Assembly (NCBI GenBank): GCA_038117265.1 | Contig: JAYOFO010000041.1 | Location: 1-24,207, forward strand | DNA length: 24,207 nucleotides | From: JAYPUG01 sp038117265 | Lineage (GTDB): Bacteria; Pseudomonadota; Alphaproteobacteria; UBA6615 | Direction of reading: 5' to 3' | Part shown: positions 15,422 through 22,662 of the stretch, piece after piece | Position numbering within the stretch: the stretch's first letter is position 1 | Layout of the letters: each line of letters opens with the position of its first letter | Translations under genes and position numbers: made by a program | The notes under the pieces: generated by a model | What the model saw: the letters and a program-made list of their open reading frames with translations, nothing else | The model's database searches: none | Told to the model about the DNA's origin: nothing

Positions 15422-16042
15422 CTAGGAGGCGTCCTTGTAGAGCCAGGGCTGCCGGCCGCGCTGGCCGCCCTCGAAGTCGCCGATCTGGGCGTCACGCTGC
15501 AAGGTCAGTCCGATGTCGTCGAGCCCCTCGAGCAGGCAGTGCTTGAGGAACGGGTCGAGGTCGAACGGATAGACGACGCCGTTGGGCGCATGGATTTCCT
15601 GGTTCTGCAGGTCGACCGTGATCTCCGGGTTCTCGGGATCGCTGGCGACCGCCATCAGATTGTCGACCTGCTCCTGCGACAGCTTGATCAGCAGCATGCC
15701 GTTCTTGAAGCTGTTGTTGTAGAAGATGTCGGCGAAGGACGGCGCGATCACCACCTTGATGCCGAAGTCCTGCAACGCCCAGGGCGCATGCTCGCGCGAG
15801 GACCCGCAGCCGAAATTGTCGCCGGCGATCAGGATCTCGGCCTTGGTGTAGGGCTCACGGTCGAGCACGAAATCGTCGCGCTTCTTGCCACTCTCGTCCG
15901 TGCGCAGCTCGTAGAACAGGCCCTTCGACAGGCCGGTGCGCTCGATCGTCTTGAGAAACTGCTTGGGGATGATCTTGTCGGTGTCGACATTGACCATCGG
16001 CAGCGGCGCGGCGATGCCCGTCACCTTGTTGAACTTGTCCAT
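15422..16042 (-). CDS. leuD: 3-isopropylmalate dehydratase small subunit
   Basis: The product is 206 residues, the usual length. Motifs include VDTDKIIPKQFLKTI at 19-33 and NFGCGSSREHAPWAL at about 76-90, the swivelling-domain substrate loop, with the C-terminal helices complete. It pairs with LeuC to isomerise 2-isopropylmalate to 3-isopropylmalate. The ATG at 16042 has a clear AGGAGTAGGGGA ribosome-binding site. It is separated from leuC by the RDD membrane-protein gene, ten bases upstream. The protein sequence shows no irregularity. Confidence 0.97.
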   Translation of the reverse strand: MDKFNKVTGIAAPLPMVNVDTDKIIPKQFLKTIERTGLSKGLFYELRTDESGKKRDDFVLDREPYTKAEILIAGDNFGCGSSREHAPWALQDFGIKVVIAPSFADIFYNNSFKNGMLLIKLSQEQVDNLMAVASDPENPEITVDLQNQEIHAPNGVVYPFDLDPFLKHCLLEGLDDIGLTLQRDAQIGDFEGGQRGRQPWLYKDAS

Positions 16043-16052
16043 TCCCCTACTC

Positions 16053-16508
16053 CTAGCGTTTCAGCACGAGGCAGCCCGCGAGCATGTCGTGCAGGGCCTG
16101 CCGGCGCGGCGTGAACACGGCCATCAGATAGCCGATGAAGACGACCAAGGTCGAGACGATCTTGGCCCAGTGTCGGATGGTGGTGCGCGGAAAGCTTGCG
16201 CGACTGCCCCGCAGGTCGGTGACGTAGAGGCCCATCGAGGCCTTGCCCAGCGTCGCCTGCAGGCTGCTGGACTCCATCCCCGCGAAATACAGCCAGGCCA
16301 CGAACACCATGACGGCCAGCAGGGTGGCCAGCACGTGCTGCTCGACCATGTCCGCCGGGCTCGCGGCGATGAAGGACACGTCCAGGGGCACGGACAGCAG
16401 CCAGGCGATCAGCCACAGCAGTCCGATGTCGATCATGAACGCGACGACGCGCAGCAGGAAGCCGGCCGGCCGCATCGGCAGCATGTCAGCCTGTCCGCTT
16501 GCGCTCAC
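16053..16508 (-). CDS. RDD family membrane protein
   Basis: The product is 151 residues with three or four predicted membrane helices. The RDD signature appears in GFLLRVVAFMIDIGLLWLIA (Arg20, Asp27) and in the later SLQATLGKASMGLYVTDLRG, where the Gly-Lys-x-x-x-Gly segment is typical of the family. Its function is unknown; some relatives may act in small-solute or ion transport. It starts at GTG 16508, overlapping the leuC stop by four bases (GTGA), which implies coupled translation. Internal ATG codons at residues 9 and 12 are alternative starts. Nothing suggests a role in leucine synthesis beyond its place in the operon. Confidence 0.85.
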   Translation of the reverse strand: MSASGQADMLPMRPAGFLLRVVAFMIDIGLLWLIAWLLSVPLDVSFIAASPADMVEQHVLATLLAVMVFVAWLYFAGMESSSLQATLGKASMGLYVTDLRGSRASFPRTTIRHWAKIVSTLVVFIGYLMAVFTPRRQALHDMLAGCLVLKR

Positions 16509-17917
16509 GTGTCGAGTTCACGGACGTCCGTCAGCTTTCCGGTGACGGCGGCGGCAGCAGCCATTGCCGGGCTCACCAGGTGGGTCCGCCCACCGCGGCC
16601 CTGACGGCCTTCGAAGTTCCGGTTCGAGGTCGAGGCGCAGCGCTCGCCCGGCTCCAGCCGGTCGGCGTTCATCGCCAGGCACATCGAGCAGCCCGGCTCG
16701 CGCCAGTCGAAGCCGGCGGCGACGAATATCTCGTCGAGCCCCTCTTCCTCGGCCTGGGCCTTCACCAGGCCCGAGCCCGGTACGACCATTGCGTGCACGC
16801 CGTCAGCGACCTTGCGGCCCCGGGCGATCTGGGCGGCGGCGCGCAAATCCTCGATCCGGCCGTTGGTGCACGAGCCGATGAAGACCTTGTCGATCGCCAC
16901 GTCCTGCATCTTCGTGCCCGGCGTGAGCGCCATGTATTCGAGCGAACGTTCCCAGGCCTGGCGCTGGTTGTCGTCGCGCGCGTCGTTCTCCGGATCGGGC
17001 ACCGCGCCGTCGATCGGTACCACGTTCTCGGGGCTCGTGCCCCACGTCACCTGCGGCGGAATATCGGGCGCCGACAGGCGCACTTCCTTGTCGTAGACCG
17101 CGCCCGGATCGCTCGGCAGGGTGCGCCAGTTCGCCTCGGCCGCCTCCCACGCCGCGCCCTTCGGCGCCATCGGGCGGCCCTTCAGGAATTCGTAGGCCTT
17201 GTCGTCGGGCGCGACGAGGCCGGCGCGTGCGCCGCCCTCGATCGACATGTTGCACATGGTCATGCGGCCTTCCATCGACAGCGCGCGAACCGCCTTGCCC
17301 GCATACTCGATGACGTGACCGGTGCCGCCGGCCGTGCCGATCGCGCCGATGATGGCGAGGATCATGTCCTTGGCGGTGACGCCCAGCGACAGGTCGCCAT
17401 CGACCGAGACCAGCAGGTTCTTGGCGGGACGCTGCAGCAGGGTCTGGGTCGCCAGCACATGCTCGACCTCCGACGTGCCGATGCCGAAGGCCAGCGCACC
17501 GAACGCGCCATGGGTCGCGGTGTGGCTGTCGCCGCACACGATCGTCGTGCCCGGCAGGGTGAAGCCCTGCTCCGGCCCGATGATGTGGACGATGCCCTGG
17601 CGAATGTCGTTCATCTCGAACAGCTCGATGCCGAACTCTTCGCAGTTCCGGGTCAGCGTCTCGACCTGAATGCGCGACTCCTCGTCATCGATCCCGCCGC
17701 TGCGATCGGTCGTCGGCACGTTGTGGTCGGCGACCGCCAGGGTGGCGTCGGGCCGGCGAACCGCGCGCCCGTTCATGCGCAACCCCTCGAAGGCCTGCGG
17801 GCTGGTGACCTCGTGCACGAGGTGCCGGTCGATGTAGATCAGGCAGGTCCCGTCGTCCTGGACGTCGACGAGGTGCGATTCCCAGATCTTGTCGAAAAGT
17901 GTCTTCGGCTGAGCCAT
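16505..17917 (-). CDS. leuC: 3-isopropylmalate dehydratase large subunit
   Basis: From ATG 17917 the product is 470 residues, matching the family. An in-frame ATG four codons earlier (17929) would use up the GGAAGAAA ribosome-binding site and is rejected. The active-site segments are present: GDSHTATHGAFGALAFGIG, IGSCTNGRIEDLR with one cluster Cys, and EPGCSMCLAMNADRL with the other two. The protein holds a 4Fe-4S cluster and with LeuD isomerises 2-isopropylmalate. A strong intrinsic-terminator structure ends only about 17 bases upstream of the start codon. Transcription must therefore begin within or before that structure, or read through it from rplS. Confidence 0.97.
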   Translation of the reverse strand: MAQPKTLFDKIWESHLVDVQDDGTCLIYIDRHLVHEVTSPQAFEGLRMNGRAVRRPDATLAVADHNVPTTDRSGGIDDEESRIQVETLTRNCEEFGIELFEMNDIRQGIVHIIGPEQGFTLPGTTIVCGDSHTATHGAFGALAFGIGTSEVEHVLATQTLLQRPAKNLLVSVDGDLSLGVTAKDMILAIIGAIGTAGGTGHVIEYAGKAVRALSMEGRMTMCNMSIEGGARAGLVAPDDKAYEFLKGRPMAPKGAAWEAAEANWRTLPSDPGAVYDKEVRLSAPDIPPQVTWGTSPENVVPIDGAVPDPENDARDDNQRQAWERSLEYMALTPGTKMQDVAIDKVFIGSCTNGRIEDLRAAAQIARGRKVADGVHAMVVPGSGLVKAQAEEEGLDEIFVAAGFDWREPGCSMCLAMNADRLEPGERCASTSNRNFEGRQGRGGRTHLVSPAMAAAAAVTGKLTDVRELDT

Positions 17918-17933
17918 CGTTTCTTCCATCCGC

Positions 17934-17971
17934 TAAAGAAAACGCCCCGCGAACCTTCAGCTCCGGGGCGT
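17934..17971 (-). terminator. Rho-independent terminator between rplS and leuC
   Basis: On the minus strand ACGCCCCG (17971-17964) and CGGGGCGT (17949-17942) form a perfect 8-bp stem with a 14-base loop, followed directly by TTTCTTT. It is the best intrinsic terminator in the window and should end the ffh-rplS transcript, or act as an attenuator for leuC. No leucine-codon-rich leader peptide was found upstream. Confidence 0.85.
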
Positions 17972-18007
17972 CCTCGAGACGTCGGCGCACCTGCCGGAGC
18001 GCGACGC

Positions 18008-18490
18008 CTATTCTTCCTTGGTTTCGGCCTCGGGCGCCGCATTCTCGATCGGTGCGGCCACATCGTCTTCGGGGCGCGCTGCCACGCCCGTCTCGGGAAC
18101 CACCACGTCACCGCGGCGGGTGATGCCGCGGCCCGTCGTGCGCTCCGAGATGCGCGCGCGCTTGCCCGTGCGGCCGCGCAAATAATACAGCTTGGCGCGA
18201 CGCACCTTGCCGCGGCGCACCACCTCGATCGATTCGACGCGCGGGCTGTAGAGCGGGAACACGCGCTCGACGCCCTCGCCGAACGAGATCTTGCGCACGG
18301 TGAACGAGGAGTTGATGCCGTCGTTCTTCACCGCGATGCACACGCCCTCATAGGCCTGGATACGCTCGCGCTCGCCCTCGACGACGCGCACATTGACGCG
18401 CACCGTGTCGCCTGGCCCGAAATCGGGAATCTCCCGGTCGGCCTGCAACTTGGCAAGCTGGTCGGCCTCGAACTTTTGAAGCGTGTTCAT
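18008..18490 (-). CDS. rplS: 50S ribosomal protein L19
   Basis: The product is 160 residues from ATG 18490, behind AAGGACGAAAGCG. The core is complete: DFGPGDTVRVNVRVVEGER at 23-41, RIQAYEGVCIAVKN, the SSFTVRKISFGEGVERVFPLYSP strand pair and RAKLYYLRGRTGKRARI. Beyond about residue 120 there is an acidic, Ala/Pro/Glu-rich tail of some 35 residues that is absent from enterobacterial L19 (about 115). L19 sits at the 30S/50S interface. The start overlaps the trmD stop by four bases (ATGA), so the classic rpsP-rimM-trmD-rplS unit is intact. The intrinsic terminator follows after 36 bases. Confidence 0.97.
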   Translation of the reverse strand: MNTLQKFEADQLAKLQADREIPDFGPGDTVRVNVRVVEGERERIQAYEGVCIAVKNDGINSSFTVRKISFGEGVERVFPLYSPRVESIEVVRRGKVRRAKLYYLRGRTGKRARISERTTGRGITRRGDVVVPETGVAARPEDDVAAPIENAAPEAETKEE

Positions 18491-19233
18491 CGCTTTCGTC
18501 CTTCTTCGTCCTGTTCCGCGTAGCATTGCCAGAGGTCTGGCCGCCGTTCGCGGGTCACCTGTTCTGCCTGCTCGGTCCGCCACGTCCGTATCCGGCCGTG
18601 ATGCCCCGACGTCAAAACGTCGGGAACCGAGCGTTCCTTGCCCTGCCGATCGCGCCACTGCGCCGGCCTCGTATAGTGCGGATACTCCAGCAGTCCGCGT
18701 TCGAAACTCTCATCAGACAGCGATTCCGCTTCGCCGAGCACGCCGGGAAGGAGGCGGATCGAGGCGTCGAGCAGAACGAGCGCCGCCGGCTCGCCACCGG
18801 ACAGCACATAGTCGCCGACACTGATTTCCTCGACCTGCCAGGCGTCCAGCACGCGCTGGTCGACGCCTTCGTAGCGGCCACAAAGCAATATCACGCCGGG
18901 GCCGTCCGCCAGTTCCCGGACACGCGCCTGATCCAGGGGACGACCGCGGGGCGTGAGATAGATGATCGGCCGCGGGGCGTCAACCGGATTGACCACGCCC
19001 GCAAGCGCGGAATCCACGATATCCGGGCGCATCACCATTCCCGGCCCACCGCCGAAGGGCTCGTCATCGACGGTTGCGTGCCGATCGGTCGCATGCGCTC
19101 TGATGTCGTGCAGGTCGAGCGACCATATTTCCCGTTCGAGCGCACGGCCTGCAAGCGAGACCCCCAACGGTCCCGGAAACATCTCGGGGAACAGGGTCAG
19201 GACGCTCGCGATCCAGGGATTGGCATCAACCAT
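18487..19233 (-). CDS. trmD: tRNA (guanine-37-N1)-methyltransferase
   Basis: The product is 248 residues from ATG 19233, which overlaps the end of rimM. The longer in-frame start at 19263 lies inside rimM and adds unconserved residues. The SPOUT trefoil-knot motifs are intact: DDEPFGGGPGMVM, LTPRGRPLDQ, LLCGRYEGVDQRVLD and EISVGDYVLSGGEPA. The C-terminal domain with LLEYPHYTRPAQWRD and VLTSGHHGRI is the tRNA-binding part. It makes m1G37 in tRNAs reading CNN codons and prevents frameshifting. Coupling to rimM and rplS by short overlaps matches the usual operon. Confidence 0.97.
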   Translation of the reverse strand: MVDANPWIASVLTLFPEMFPGPLGVSLAGRALEREIWSLDLHDIRAHATDRHATVDDEPFGGGPGMVMRPDIVDSALAGVVNPVDAPRPIIYLTPRGRPLDQARVRELADGPGVILLCGRYEGVDQRVLDAWQVEEISVGDYVLSGGEPAALVLLDASIRLLPGVLGEAESLSDESFERGLLEYPHYTRPAQWRDRQGKERSVPDVLTSGHHGRIRTWRTEQAEQVTRERRPDLWQCYAEQDEEGRKR

Positions 19234-19768
19234 CGTTCGGCTCTTCGCCGCCGGCATCGCCATCGCCGGCCCGCAGGATCTGCCCCGCGACCACGGTCAC
19301 GCGCCGGTTCGCCAGGTCGACTTCGGGCACGGCGCCGTGCGTGAAGGGCACCGTGGCCAGGCCGCCATCCGCCTCCGCGATTTCCAGCATGTCGCCACCG
19401 CCGAAATTGTGCACCGCGCGTACCTCGCCCACCGGCACGCCCGTCTCGGTCACGACCGACAGGCCCAGCAGGTCGGCATGGTAGAACTCGTCCTCGTCGG
19501 CCGCGGGCAGACGCGCCCGGTCCAGATACAGGCGCTCGCCCTTCAGGGCTTCCGCCTCGTCGCGGTCCTCGATGCCTTCCACGCGCACGAGAATCTGCCC
19601 CTTTCCGGTACGGTTGCGTGCCTCGAGCGTGAAGGCGCGCGCGCCGTCCTCGCTCTCGACCGGGCCGTAGGCCGCGACGTCCTCCGGCACTTGCGTGAAG
19701 GGACGCACGCGCACCAGGCCGTGCAGCCCGTGAGCGCCGGTCACGACACCGACGCACACGCGCGCCAC
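19226..19768 (-). CDS. rimM: Ribosome maturation factor RimM
   Basis: From GTG 19768 the product is 180 residues. It starts with VCVGVVTGAHGLHGLVRVRPFT, the RimM N-terminal beta-barrel signature. FYHADLLGLSVVTETGVPVGEV and TVPFTHGAVPEVDLANRRV form the PRC-barrel half that binds S19. It assists 16S processing and 30S head assembly. The start is debatable. GTG 19768 has no Shine-Dalgarno, whereas the in-frame CTG at 19792, overlapping the rpsP stop as CTGA, sits six or seven bases after GAGGAG and would add eight residues (MTSAGDRK) that look like normal RimM N-termini. It overlaps trmD by eight bases. Confidence 0.93.
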   Translation of the reverse strand: MARVCVGVVTGAHGLHGLVRVRPFTQVPEDVAAYGPVESEDGARAFTLEARNRTGKGQILVRVEGIEDRDEAEALKGERLYLDRARLPAADEDEFYHADLLGLSVVTETGVPVGEVRAVHNFGGGDMLEIAEADGGLATVPFTHGAVPEVDLANRRVTVVAGQILRAGDGDAGGEEPNDG

Positions 19769-19788
19769 CTTGCGATCGCCGGCAGACG

Positions 19789-20304
19789 TCAGGATTTCTC
19801 CTCTTCGTCACCGCCCTCGGCCGGCGCTTCCTCGGCGGGCGCCTCTTCGGCAGGTGCTTCTTCGGCAGCGGCTTCTTCAGCGGGCGCCTCGTCAGCCGGC
19901 GCCTCCTCGGCGGGGGCTTCCTCTGCCGGAGCCGCCGCGGTCGCAGCGGCTGCCTCTTCGGCGGCTGCCGCCGCCTCGGCCGCAGCAGCGGCGCGCTCCT
20001 GCGCCTTCGCCTTCGGCATGTGCTTCTTGGACTGCTCGCGCTGCGCCGGCATGGCGATCAGGTCGGCGCCGGCCAGGAACCTGGCCACGCGGTCCGACGG
20101 CAGCGCGCCGACACCCAGCCAATGCTTGGCGCGGTCGACATCGATCTGCACGCGGTTGGGGTCGTCCTTGCCCAGCATCGGATTATAGTGGCCGATTCTC
20201 TCGATGAACCGGCCGTCGCGGGCGCGCCGCGAGTCCGCAACGACGATGCGATAGAACGGACGCTTCTTGGCCCCGCCGCGGGCCAGTCGGATACGCAATG
20301 CCAT
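19789..20304 (-). CDS. rpsP: 30S ribosomal protein S16 with long Ala/Glu/Pro extension
   Basis: The product is 171 residues from ATG 20304. The first 80-odd residues are canonical S16: MALRIRLARGGAKKRPFYRI, the VVADSRRARDGRFIERIGHYNP stretch, and HWLGVGALPSDRVARFLA. A basic linker (QSKKHMPKAKAQER) is followed by an Ala-rich helix, then about eight copies of a five-residue unit of the type APAEE (about 125-163) and an acidic end. S16 is a 16S-binding assembly protein. Enterobacterial S16 is about 82 residues, so more than half of this protein is extension. Alphaproteobacterial S16 commonly has a shorter tail. Two VOC genes separate it from ffh. Confidence 0.96.
   Translation of the reverse strand: MALRIRLARGGAKKRPFYRIVVADSRRARDGRFIERIGHYNPMLGKDDPNRVQIDVDRAKHWLGVGALPSDRVARFLAGADLIAMPAQREQSKKHMPKAKAQERAAAAAEAAAAAEEAAAATAAAPAEEAPAEEAPADEAPAEEAAAEEAPAEEAPAEEAPAEGGDEEEKS
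19817..19937 (-). repeat. 15-base tandem repeat encoding the S16 APAEE tail
   Basis: About eight imperfect copies of a 15-base unit, such as GGCGCCTCCTCGGCG on the plus strand, encode Ala-Pro-Ala-Glu-Glu repeats. Copies differ mainly at third codon positions and by occasional Asp or Ala substitutions, so the amino-acid pattern is better kept than the DNA. Confidence 0.75.
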
Positions 20305-20350
20305 GGTTTGATTCCTTCTCTTTCCAGGTATCTGTGGGTTCGGATTCGGC

Positions 20351-20740
20351 TCAGCCTTCGCCCCGGCAGACGGCCTCGATCTTGTGGCCGTCGGGGTCGA
20401 GAACGAAGGCGCCGTAATAGTCGGCGCTGTATTCGGGGCGCAGCCCCGGCGCGCCGTTGTCGCGCGCGCCCGCCGCCAGCGCGGCGGCTTGAAAGGCGTC
20501 GACCGCATCGCGGGAACGCGCGGCGAACGCCACGTGTCTACCGCGTGCCGCAACAACCTCCGCATTGGGCTGGACGACCCAGAACATCATGCCGGCGCGG
20601 CCGGGGCCGGGCCCGCAGGCGATGCCGATGCCGCGCTCGACAACGCGCGCGAGGCCCAGCGGGGACAGGGCGGCGTCGTAGAACGCGCCGCTGGCCGCCA
20701 GGTCGCGCACGCCGATCGAGACATGGTCGAGCATCGCCAT
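20351..20740 (-). CDS. VOC/glyoxalase-family protein (copy 2)
   Basis: The product is 129 residues from ATG 20740; the second Met, two codons on, is also possible. It is a single vicinal-oxygen-chelate domain: LDHVSIGVRDLAASGAFYDAAL at the start, RHVAFAARSRDAVDAF in the middle, and DYYGAFVLDPDGHKIEAV at the end. His6, the His of RHVAF and the Glu of KIEAV are likely metal ligands. The family includes glyoxalase I, dioxygenases and resistance proteins, and the substrate is unknown. It is about half identical to the gene immediately upstream, which ends four bases before this start, so the pair arose by tandem duplication. Both sit between ffh and rpsP. Confidence 0.85.
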   Translation of the reverse strand: MAMLDHVSIGVRDLAASGAFYDAALSPLGLARVVERGIGIACGPGPGRAGMMFWVVQPNAEVVAARGRHVAFAARSRDAVDAFQAAALAAGARDNGAPGLRPEYSADYYGAFVLDPDGHKIEAVCRGEG

Positions 20741-20744
20741 CCCG

Positions 20745-21125
20745 TCAGTCCCGCGGCGCGTGCACGGCTTCGATCTTGTGTCCGAACGGGTCGAGCACGA
20801 ACGCGCCGTAATATGTGTCGCGATATTCCGGGCGAATTCCCGGAGGGCCGTCGTCGGTGGCACCGGCCGCGATCGCCGCGGCGTGGAAGGCGTCGACCGC
20901 GGCCTGCGAATGGGCCTGGAACGCCACGTGGCGGCCGTCGTCGGGAACCACGGTCAGCGAGTCGCGCAGGTTCACCCAGAAGGCCGGTCCGCCGCCCTCG
21001 GGCCACCAGGACATGGTCCCGGGCTTCTCCATGAAACGCACATATCCGAGCGCGCCAAGCACCGCGTCATAGAAGGATGCGGCCTTCGCCAGGTCGGTGA
21101 CGCCAATGGACACGTGGTGGAACAT
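20745..21125 (-). CDS. VOC/glyoxalase-family protein (copy 1)
   Basis: The product is 126 residues from ATG 21125, nine bases after the ffh stop. It has the same layout as its neighbour: FHHVSIGVTDLAKAASFYDAVL, RHVAFQAHSQAAVDAF and TYYGAFVLDPFGHKIEAV, with His/His/Glu metal ligands retained. The middle part differs from copy 2 (EKPGTMSWWPEGGGPAFWVNL against a Gly/Pro-rich stretch), so substrate binding may have diverged. Small VOC proteins of this kind are often annotated as glyoxalase/bleomycin-resistance family without a known substrate. Resistance is not implied by the housekeeping location. It is probably transcribed with ffh and rpsP. Confidence 0.87.
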   Translation of the reverse strand: MFHHVSIGVTDLAKAASFYDAVLGALGYVRFMEKPGTMSWWPEGGGPAFWVNLRDSLTVVPDDGRHVAFQAHSQAAVDAFHAAAIAAGATDDGPPGIRPEYRDTYYGAFVLDPFGHKIEAVHAPRD

Positions 21126-21134
21126 CGCTCTCTC

Positions 21135-22526
21135 CTAGCGCCCCATGCCCGGGGGCAGCATGCCCGGCGGCATGCCGCCGCCCATGCCGGGCATTCCGCC
21201 GCCGCCCATCGGGGGCAGCTTGCCGCCCATCTTCTTCATCTTCTTCATCATCGTGTGCATCTGCTGGAACTGCTTCAGCAGCTTGTTGATCTCCTGCACG
21301 CTGGTGCCGGAGCCGGCGGCGATGCGCTTCTTGCGCGACGCCTTGATCATGGCCGGGCGCTGGCGCTCCAGCAGGGTCATCGACAGGATGATCGCCTCCT
21401 GGCGCTTGATCAGGCTGTCGTCGAGATTGTGCTCGGCCATCTGCTTCTTGATCTTGCCGACGCCGGGCAGCATCGACATCACGCCGCCGAGACCGCCCAT
21501 CTTCTTGAGCTGGCGGAGCTGGTCGAGCAAATCCTCCATGTCGAACTCGCCCTTCTGGATCTTGCGGGCGGTCTTCTCGGCCTTCTCGTCCTCGACGAGT
21601 TCGTTGGCGCGTTCGACCAGGGTGACGACGTCGCCCATGTCGAGGATGCGGCCGGCGACCCGCTCGGGGTGGAACGGCTCGAGCGCGTCCATCTTCTCGC
21701 CGGTGCCGATCAACTTGATCGGCTGGCCGGTGACGGCACGCATCGACAGGGCCGCGCCGCCGCGCGCATCGCCGTCCATGCGGGTCAGCACGATGCCGGA
21801 GAGGCCGACCTTCTCGTGGAACGCCTGCGCGGTATTCACCGCGTCCTGGCCGGTCATCGCATCGGCCACCAGCAGCGTTTCGTGCGGCTTGACCGCATCG
21901 CGGATCGCCGTCGCTTCGGCCATCAGCGCATCGTCGATCGCCAGCCGGCCCGCGGTATCGAGAAGCACGACGTCGTAGCCTTCGCGCCGCGCCTGATCCA
22001 TTGCGCGGCGCGCGATCATCACCGGCATCTCGCCGGTGCGGATGTCGAGGGTCGGCACCAGAACCTGGTCGCCGAGGACCCGGAGCTGCTCCTGGGCGGC
22101 CGGGCGACGCACGTCGAGCGAGGCCATCAGCACCCGCTTCTTCTGCCTGTCGGCGAGGTGGTGGCCGATCTTGGCGGTCGTCGTCGTCTTGCCCGAACCC
22201 TGAAGGCCGACGACGAGGATCGCGACGGGAGCCGGTGCGTTGAGGTCGATCTCCACCGCCGCGCTGCCGAGCATCTCGACAAGCTGGTCATGGACGATCT
22301 TGACCACCATCTGGCCGGGGGTGACGCTCTTGACCACCTCCTGGCCGACCGCGCGCTCCTGAACGGATGCGATGAAGTCGCGGACGACCGGCAGCGCCAC
22401 GTCGGCCTCGAGCAGCGCCACGCGGACATCGCGCAGCGCGGCCGCGACGCCTTCCTCCGACAGCGCACCGCGGCGCTTGAGCCGGTCGAAAACATCGCCG
22501 AGGCGTTCCGAGAGCGTTTCGAACAC
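21135..22526 (-). CDS. ffh: Signal recognition particle protein Ffh (SRP54)
   Basis: The product is 463 residues from GTG 22526, behind AGAGGA. The N domain (FETLSERLGDVFDRLKRRGAL) precedes the GTPase domain with VGLQGSGKTTTTAKIG, DVRRPAAQEQL, LLDTAGRLAIDD and LTRMDGDARGGAALS. The consensus TKLDG is TRMDG here. The M domain contains ERQRPAMIKASRKKRIAAGSG, which binds 4.5S RNA, and a Met-rich end (MMKKMKKMGGKLPPMGG, then Gly/Met/Pro repeats) that binds signal sequences. It targets nascent membrane proteins to FtsY and SecYEG. It is the first gene of the ffh-VOC-VOC-rpsP-rimM-trmD-rplS run, with a structured leader of about 130 bases. Confidence 0.98.
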   Translation of the reverse strand: MFETLSERLGDVFDRLKRRGALSEEGVAAALRDVRVALLEADVALPVVRDFIASVQERAVGQEVVKSVTPGQMVVKIVHDQLVEMLGSAAVEIDLNAPAPVAILVVGLQGSGKTTTTAKIGHHLADRQKKRVLMASLDVRRPAAQEQLRVLGDQVLVPTLDIRTGEMPVMIARRAMDQARREGYDVVLLDTAGRLAIDDALMAEATAIRDAVKPHETLLVADAMTGQDAVNTAQAFHEKVGLSGIVLTRMDGDARGGAALSMRAVTGQPIKLIGTGEKMDALEPFHPERVAGRILDMGDVVTLVERANELVEDEKAEKTARKIQKGEFDMEDLLDQLRQLKKMGGLGGVMSMLPGVGKIKKQMAEHNLDDSLIKRQEAIILSMTLLERQRPAMIKASRKKRIAAGSGTSVQEINKLLKQFQQMHTMMKKMKKMGGKLPPMGGGGMPGMGGGMPPGMLPPGMGR

Positions 22527-22580
22527 GATCGTCCTCTCAATTCATTCCCGGGCCATTCGCGATGACCCAAACCAAAATGC

Positions 22581-22650
22581 GCCAGTGCGCGAAACTCGCG
22601 GACTGGCGGAGCTCCGGCATTCGTGCCGGAGCCGCATCGTCGATCGATGC
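22581..22650 (-). promoter_or_regulatory. Three consecutive hairpins in the ffh 5' leader
   Basis: Three inverted repeats lie side by side. GCATCG/CGATGC with a 5-base loop spans 22634-22650. GCTCCGGCA/TGCCGGAGC with a TTCG-type tetraloop spans 22611-22632. GCCAGT-G-CGCG/CGCG-G-ACTGGC with a 5-base loop and one mismatch spans 22581-22607. On the minus strand they begin just after the predicted start site and end about 55 bases before the ffh GTG, followed by GCATTTTGGTTTGG. The 4.5S RNA signature is absent. This may be a structured leader, an attenuator or a small RNA. Confidence 0.55.
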
Positions 22651-22662
22651 GGGATGGCGCGG

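Noticed and set aside
17918..18007. Leucine leader peptide controlling leuC by attenuation
   Set aside because: No short frame with a run of leucine codons lies before the terminator.
16499..18523. 674-residue plus-strand open frame opposite leuC and rplS
   Set aside because: Antisense of two conserved genes, with low-complexity Arg/His/Ala composition and no recognisable domain.
20351..21125. Bleomycin-type resistance genes
   Set aside because: The VOC family label includes resistance proteins, but the position inside a housekeeping operon and the sequence give no support for resistance.
20760..22565. 601-residue plus-strand open frame opposite ffh
   Set aside because: Composition rich in His, Leu and Asp typical of antisense GC-rich frames; ffh is certain on the other strand.
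22581..22650. 4.5S SRP RNA gene next to ffh
   Set aside because: The conserved GGAAGGAAGCAGC-type apical sequence of SRP RNA is absent; three separate short hairpins are seen instead of one long rod.
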